Source of the DNA: Desulfuromonadales bacterium
GTDB lineage: Bacteria; Desulfobacterota; Desulfuromonadia; Desulfuromonadales; BM103
NCBI GenBank assembly: GCA_029859485.1
Contig: JAOUDB010000080.1
Location: 1-8,918, forward strand
Reading direction: 5' to 3'
Length of the DNA: 8,918 nucleotides
Position numbers and translations under genes: made by a program
Shown here: in pieces, positions 6,672 to 8,918 of the stretch
Numbering within the stretch: the stretch's first letter is position 1
Layout: the number at the start of each line of letters is the position of its first letter
Notes under the pieces: generated by a model
The model's input: the letters and a program-made list of their open reading frames with translations, nothing else
What the model was told of the DNA's origin: nothing
The model's database searches: none

Positions 6672-7863
6672 ATCTGTATTTGCAGTTCCGAAGGGATTCA
6701 AGGCGGCAGCTTACAGTTCAGGAATCAAAAAGTCCGGGAAGCTGGACCTTGCCCTGATTTGTGCTGACAAGCCGGTCGAATGTGCCGGGGTTTTTACGAC
6801 CAATAAAGTTGTTGCAGCGCCTGTCAGGATTACCGAGTCCCGGATGCACCAGGGACTTTGCCAGGCCATCCTGGTCAATAGCGGTAACGCCAACGCCTGC
6901 ACCGGAAACCAGGGGCTTCGGGATGCCCGCCGCTGTGGCGACCTGGTTGCAGAAGCCCTTGATTTGGCTCCTGAGTTGGTTGCGGTCTCTTCAACGGGAG
7001 TGATCGGTGTGCCGTTACCGATGCACTGTTTTGAGGAGCATGTACCGAGTTTATGCAGAATGTTGAGTCACGATCAGTTTGATGGTGTGGCAAAAGCGAT
7101 GATGACAACTGATGCTTTTCCGAAGATGTGTTGCCGAACAATCAACATCGACGGGCAGGAAGTTCGTTTGCTTGGTCTCGCCAAAGGTGCGGGGATGATC
7201 CACCCCGACATGGCGACCATGCTCGCTTTCGTTGTGACTGATGCGGTTCTGGCTGACGGTTTGCTGGATGCGGCGTTGCGGCAGTCGGTCAACGCTTCGT
7301 TTAACCGGATTACTGTTGATCGGGATACTTCTACAAACGACATGGTCTTGTTGCTCGCCAGTGGTGATGCCGAAAACCAGGAGATCAGTGAGGGCTCAGC
7401 TGCTCTCGGGCAGTTCTGTGCTGCCTTGAATGAGATTATGCTCGAACTGGCGAAGATGATCGTCCGTGACGGCGAAGGTTCGACCAAGCTGGTGCGTATC
7501 CAGATTAATGAAGCCGCAAATGACGCCGATGCCCTGGCTGCTGCTCGCTCGGTTGCCACATCGCAGCTGGTCAAAACTGCTTTCTTCGGCGAGGATGCCA
7601 ACTGGGGCAGGATTATTGCTGCCGTCGGTTACTCTGGCGCCGATGTGGACCCGGACAAGGTGAACATCTCGTTTGACGATGTCGCTATGGTTAGCAACGG
7701 CCTTGGTCTTGACTCTGCCCAGGAAGCAAGGGCGAGCGAAGTTCTGAAGAAGCCTGAGTTTACAGTGACTGTTGAACTCGGCCTGGGTGAAGGAAGTGCT
7801 TATTACTATACGTCTGACTTGACTTATGACTACATTAAGATCAACGCAGACTACCGCACCTGA
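6664..7863 (+). CDS. argJ: Glutamate N-acetyltransferase / ornithine acetyltransferase ArgJ
   Basis: ArgJ moves the acetyl group from N-acetylornithine to glutamate, recycling it in the cyclic arginine pathway in the cytoplasm. Bifunctional members also make N-acetylglutamate from acetyl-CoA. The product has 399 residues, normal for the family. The precursor cuts itself before a Thr in the ATML motif, here between A184 and T185 (KGAGMIHPDMATML), and that Thr becomes the nucleophile of the beta chain. Upstream, SSTGVIG (from about residue 111) matches the oxyanion-hole segment, and the protein ends in the typical DYIKINADYRT. The ATG overlaps the kinase stop (ATGGCTGA) and is preceded by GGAG at 6653-6656, so translation is probably coupled. 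Sequence alone does not show whether it is mono- or bifunctional. Arginine-responsive regulatory sites are not apparent nearby. Confidence 0.97.
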   Translation: MAESVFAVPKGFKAAAYSSGIKKSGKLDLALICADKPVECAGVFTTNKVVAAPVRITESRMHQGLCQAILVNSGNANACTGNQGLRDARRCGDLVAEALDLAPELVAVSSTGVIGVPLPMHCFEEHVPSLCRMLSHDQFDGVAKAMMTTDAFPKMCCRTINIDGQEVRLLGLAKGAGMIHPDMATMLAFVVTDAVLADGLLDAALRQSVNASFNRITVDRDTSTNDMVLLLASGDAENQEISEGSAALGQFCAALNEIMLELAKMIVRDGEGSTKLVRIQINEAANDADALAAARSVATSQLVKTAFFGEDANWGRIIAAVGYSGADVDPDKVNISFDDVAMVSNGLGLDSAQEARASEVLKKPEFTVTVELGLGEGSAYYYTSDLTYDYIKINADYRT

Positions 7864-7867
7864 TAAA

Positions 7868-7879
7868 TTGCAGCTGCAA
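7868..7879. repeat. Perfect 12-bp palindrome between argJ and deoC
   Basis: TTGCAGCTGCAA is its own reverse complement and lies in the 44-base gap after the argJ stop. It has no T-tract after it, so it is not a terminator. It could be an operator, a weak mRNA hairpin or chance. Confidence 0.3.
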
Positions 7880-7907
7880 ACTTTGCCGTCGCTGCTGAAT
7901 TAATTTA

Positions 7908-8573
7908 ATGAACTCTCCTGCGAAACATATAGACCACACACTGTTGAAGTCCGACGCTTCCGGTGCGGATATTGCCAACCTTTGTGAAGAAGCTGTCGAA
8001 CACGGCTTCGCATCGGTCTGTGTCCCGCCATCTTATGTGCCTCAGGCGAGCCAACTTTTGTACGGGTCCGGGGTCGCTGTCTGTACGGTGGTCGGGTTTC
8101 CGCTCGGTTACCAGACGACTGAAACCAAGGCTTTTGAAGCCCGTCAGGCAGTTTCTGCAGGCGCCTCTGAGGTCGATATGGTCATCAACCTCGGTTCTGT
8201 GCGTAACGCAGATTTTACCCTTGTTGGCGATGACATCCGCCGAGTGGTTGCAGCTGCCGAGAACGCTGTTGTTAAGGTGATTATCGAATGCTGTCTCCTC
8301 GACAACGCTGAAAAGAGCAAGCTTGTTGATATTATTGTTAAAAGTGGCGCCGGTTATGTCAAGACTTCGACCGGGTTTGCTGCTTTTGGGGCGACCCTTG
8401 AGGATGTCAAGCTGCTTGCAGAGTGTAGCGCAGGCAGGATTCAGGTCAAGGCTGCCGGAGGTGTACGTGATTGGGCCAGTTGCCGGGATATGATTGCGGC
8501 TGGTGCTGAACGGATCGGTACAAGCGCCGGAGTTGTCATTATGCGCGAATGGCAGGAAGAGGCGGGTTGGTGA
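7908..8573 (+). CDS. deoC: Deoxyribose-phosphate aldolase DeoC
   Basis: DeoC splits 2-deoxyribose 5-phosphate into glyceraldehyde 3-phosphate and acetaldehyde, the last step of deoxynucleoside breakdown in the cytoplasm. It is a class I aldolase of the TIM-barrel fold; the 221 residues suit the shorter bacterial form. K152 in GYVKTSTGF is the Schiff-base lysine. D90 (VDMVINLG) and K181 (VKAAGGVR) match the proton-relay residues D102 and K201 of E. coli DeoC. The N-terminal IDHTLLK motif begins at residue 8, so the ATG at 7908 is almost certainly the start, though no Shine-Dalgarno sequence stands before it. Translation may depend on read-on from argJ or on the AT-rich leader. The stop overlaps the deoB start, placing two consecutive pathway enzymes in one operon. 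Confidence 0.97.
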   Translation: MNSPAKHIDHTLLKSDASGADIANLCEEAVEHGFASVCVPPSYVPQASQLLYGSGVAVCTVVGFPLGYQTTETKAFEARQAVSAGASEVDMVINLGSVRNADFTLVGDDIRRVVAAAENAVVKVIIECCLLDNAEKSKLVDIIVKSGAGYVKTSTGFAAFGATLEDVKLLAECSAGRIQVKAAGGVRDWASCRDMIAAGAERIGTSAGVVIMREWQEEAGW

Positions 8574-8918
8574 TGCCCAACTCCGGGAAACGTGCTGTCT
8601 GGATTGTGCTTGACGGTGTTGGCCTCGAAGCCTTGCCCGATGCGAAGCTTTATGGCGATGAAGAGGCGGCAACCTTGCCCCACGTCGCGATGGCCTGCGG
8701 TGGTTTGAATTTACCGAACCTTCAACGGCTCGGTTTAGGCTCTTTGGCCGAAATTACAGGTGTTCCGCCTTTAGCCGCCCCATGTGGAGCTTACGGTCGT
8801 CTCGCCGAACGTTCTGCCGGCAAAGACAGTATTGTTGGACACTGGGAGCTTTCCGGCGTCGTCGTAGATAAGCCTTTTGCCACTTATCCTCAAGGCTTCC
8901 CTGATGAGCTTGTTGATG
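8573..8918 (+). CDS. deoB: Phosphopentomutase DeoB, N-terminal part (runs off the window)
   Basis: Phosphopentomutase interconverts (deoxy)ribose 1-phosphate and 5-phosphate, feeding DeoC. The open frame from ATG 8573 covers 115 codons and continues past the window end. It shows hallmarks of this alkaline-phosphatase-superfamily enzyme: the metal-binding VLDGVG near residue 14, LPDA-x3-YGD, GGLNLPNLQRLGLG, GAYGRLAERS and GKDSIVGHWE. The phosphorylated residue in the Bacillus cereus enzyme is Thr85, in a GKDT motif. The aligned residue here is S86, a conservative but noticeable change. The start overlaps the deoC stop in TGATG, and GAGG at 8559-8562 is an acceptable ribosome binding site, so translation is probably coupled. 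A related cofactor-independent phosphoglycerate mutase also uses Ser, but the surrounding motifs fit DeoB much better. Confidence 0.93.
   Translation, partial: MPNSGKRAVWIVLDGVGLEALPDAKLYGDEEAATLPHVAMACGGLNLPNLQRLGLGSLAEITGVPPLAAPCGAYGRLAERSAGKDSIVGHWELSGVVVDKPFATYPQGFPDELVD

Noticed and set aside
7905..8672. A 255-codon minus-strand open frame opposite deoC and deoB
   Set aside because: It lies across two well-conserved enzyme genes on the + strand, and its translation shows no recognisable domain.

Overview
The window looks like a chromosomal segment of a Gram-negative bacterium. The most likely source is a deltaproteobacterium of the Desulfuromonadales/Geobacter type. This is an inference from moderate GC, two exported envelope proteins, a proteobacterial-type SecA with a zinc-binding tail, and a sigma-54-type promoter. 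I see no mobile element, CRISPR array, tRNA or rRNA gene, and every gene is on the + strand.

Region 1 (1-2062) holds two separately terminated single-gene units for exported proteins. The first gene encodes a von Willebrand factor A / OmpA-C fusion and ends at a strong intrinsic terminator. The second encodes an unrecognised 148-residue protein with a signal peptide. It is preceded by a near-consensus sigma-54 promoter and followed by a second strong terminator.

Region 2 (2063-2217) is the leader of secA. A third intrinsic terminator (hairpin plus T8) ends only 18 bases before the secA ribosome binding site, which raises the possibility of leader control of secA.

Region 3 (2218-8918) is a tightly packed run with no visible terminator: secA, a soluble hybrid-type histidine kinase (degenerate receiver, GAF, kinase), argJ, deoC and the start of deoB. 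The kinase and argJ overlap by 8 bases, and deoC and deoB overlap by one base (TGATG). SecA drives protein export. ArgJ carries out the acetyl-transfer step of cyclic arginine synthesis. DeoB and DeoC act in sequence on (deoxy)ribose phosphates from nucleosides. The kinase has no response regulator beside it.

I do not see a clearly new defence or mobile system. The best leads are the sigma-54-controlled exported protein of unknown function, the terminator against the secA start, the altered residues in the kinase, and a Thr-to-Ser change at the expected phosphorylated residue of DeoB.
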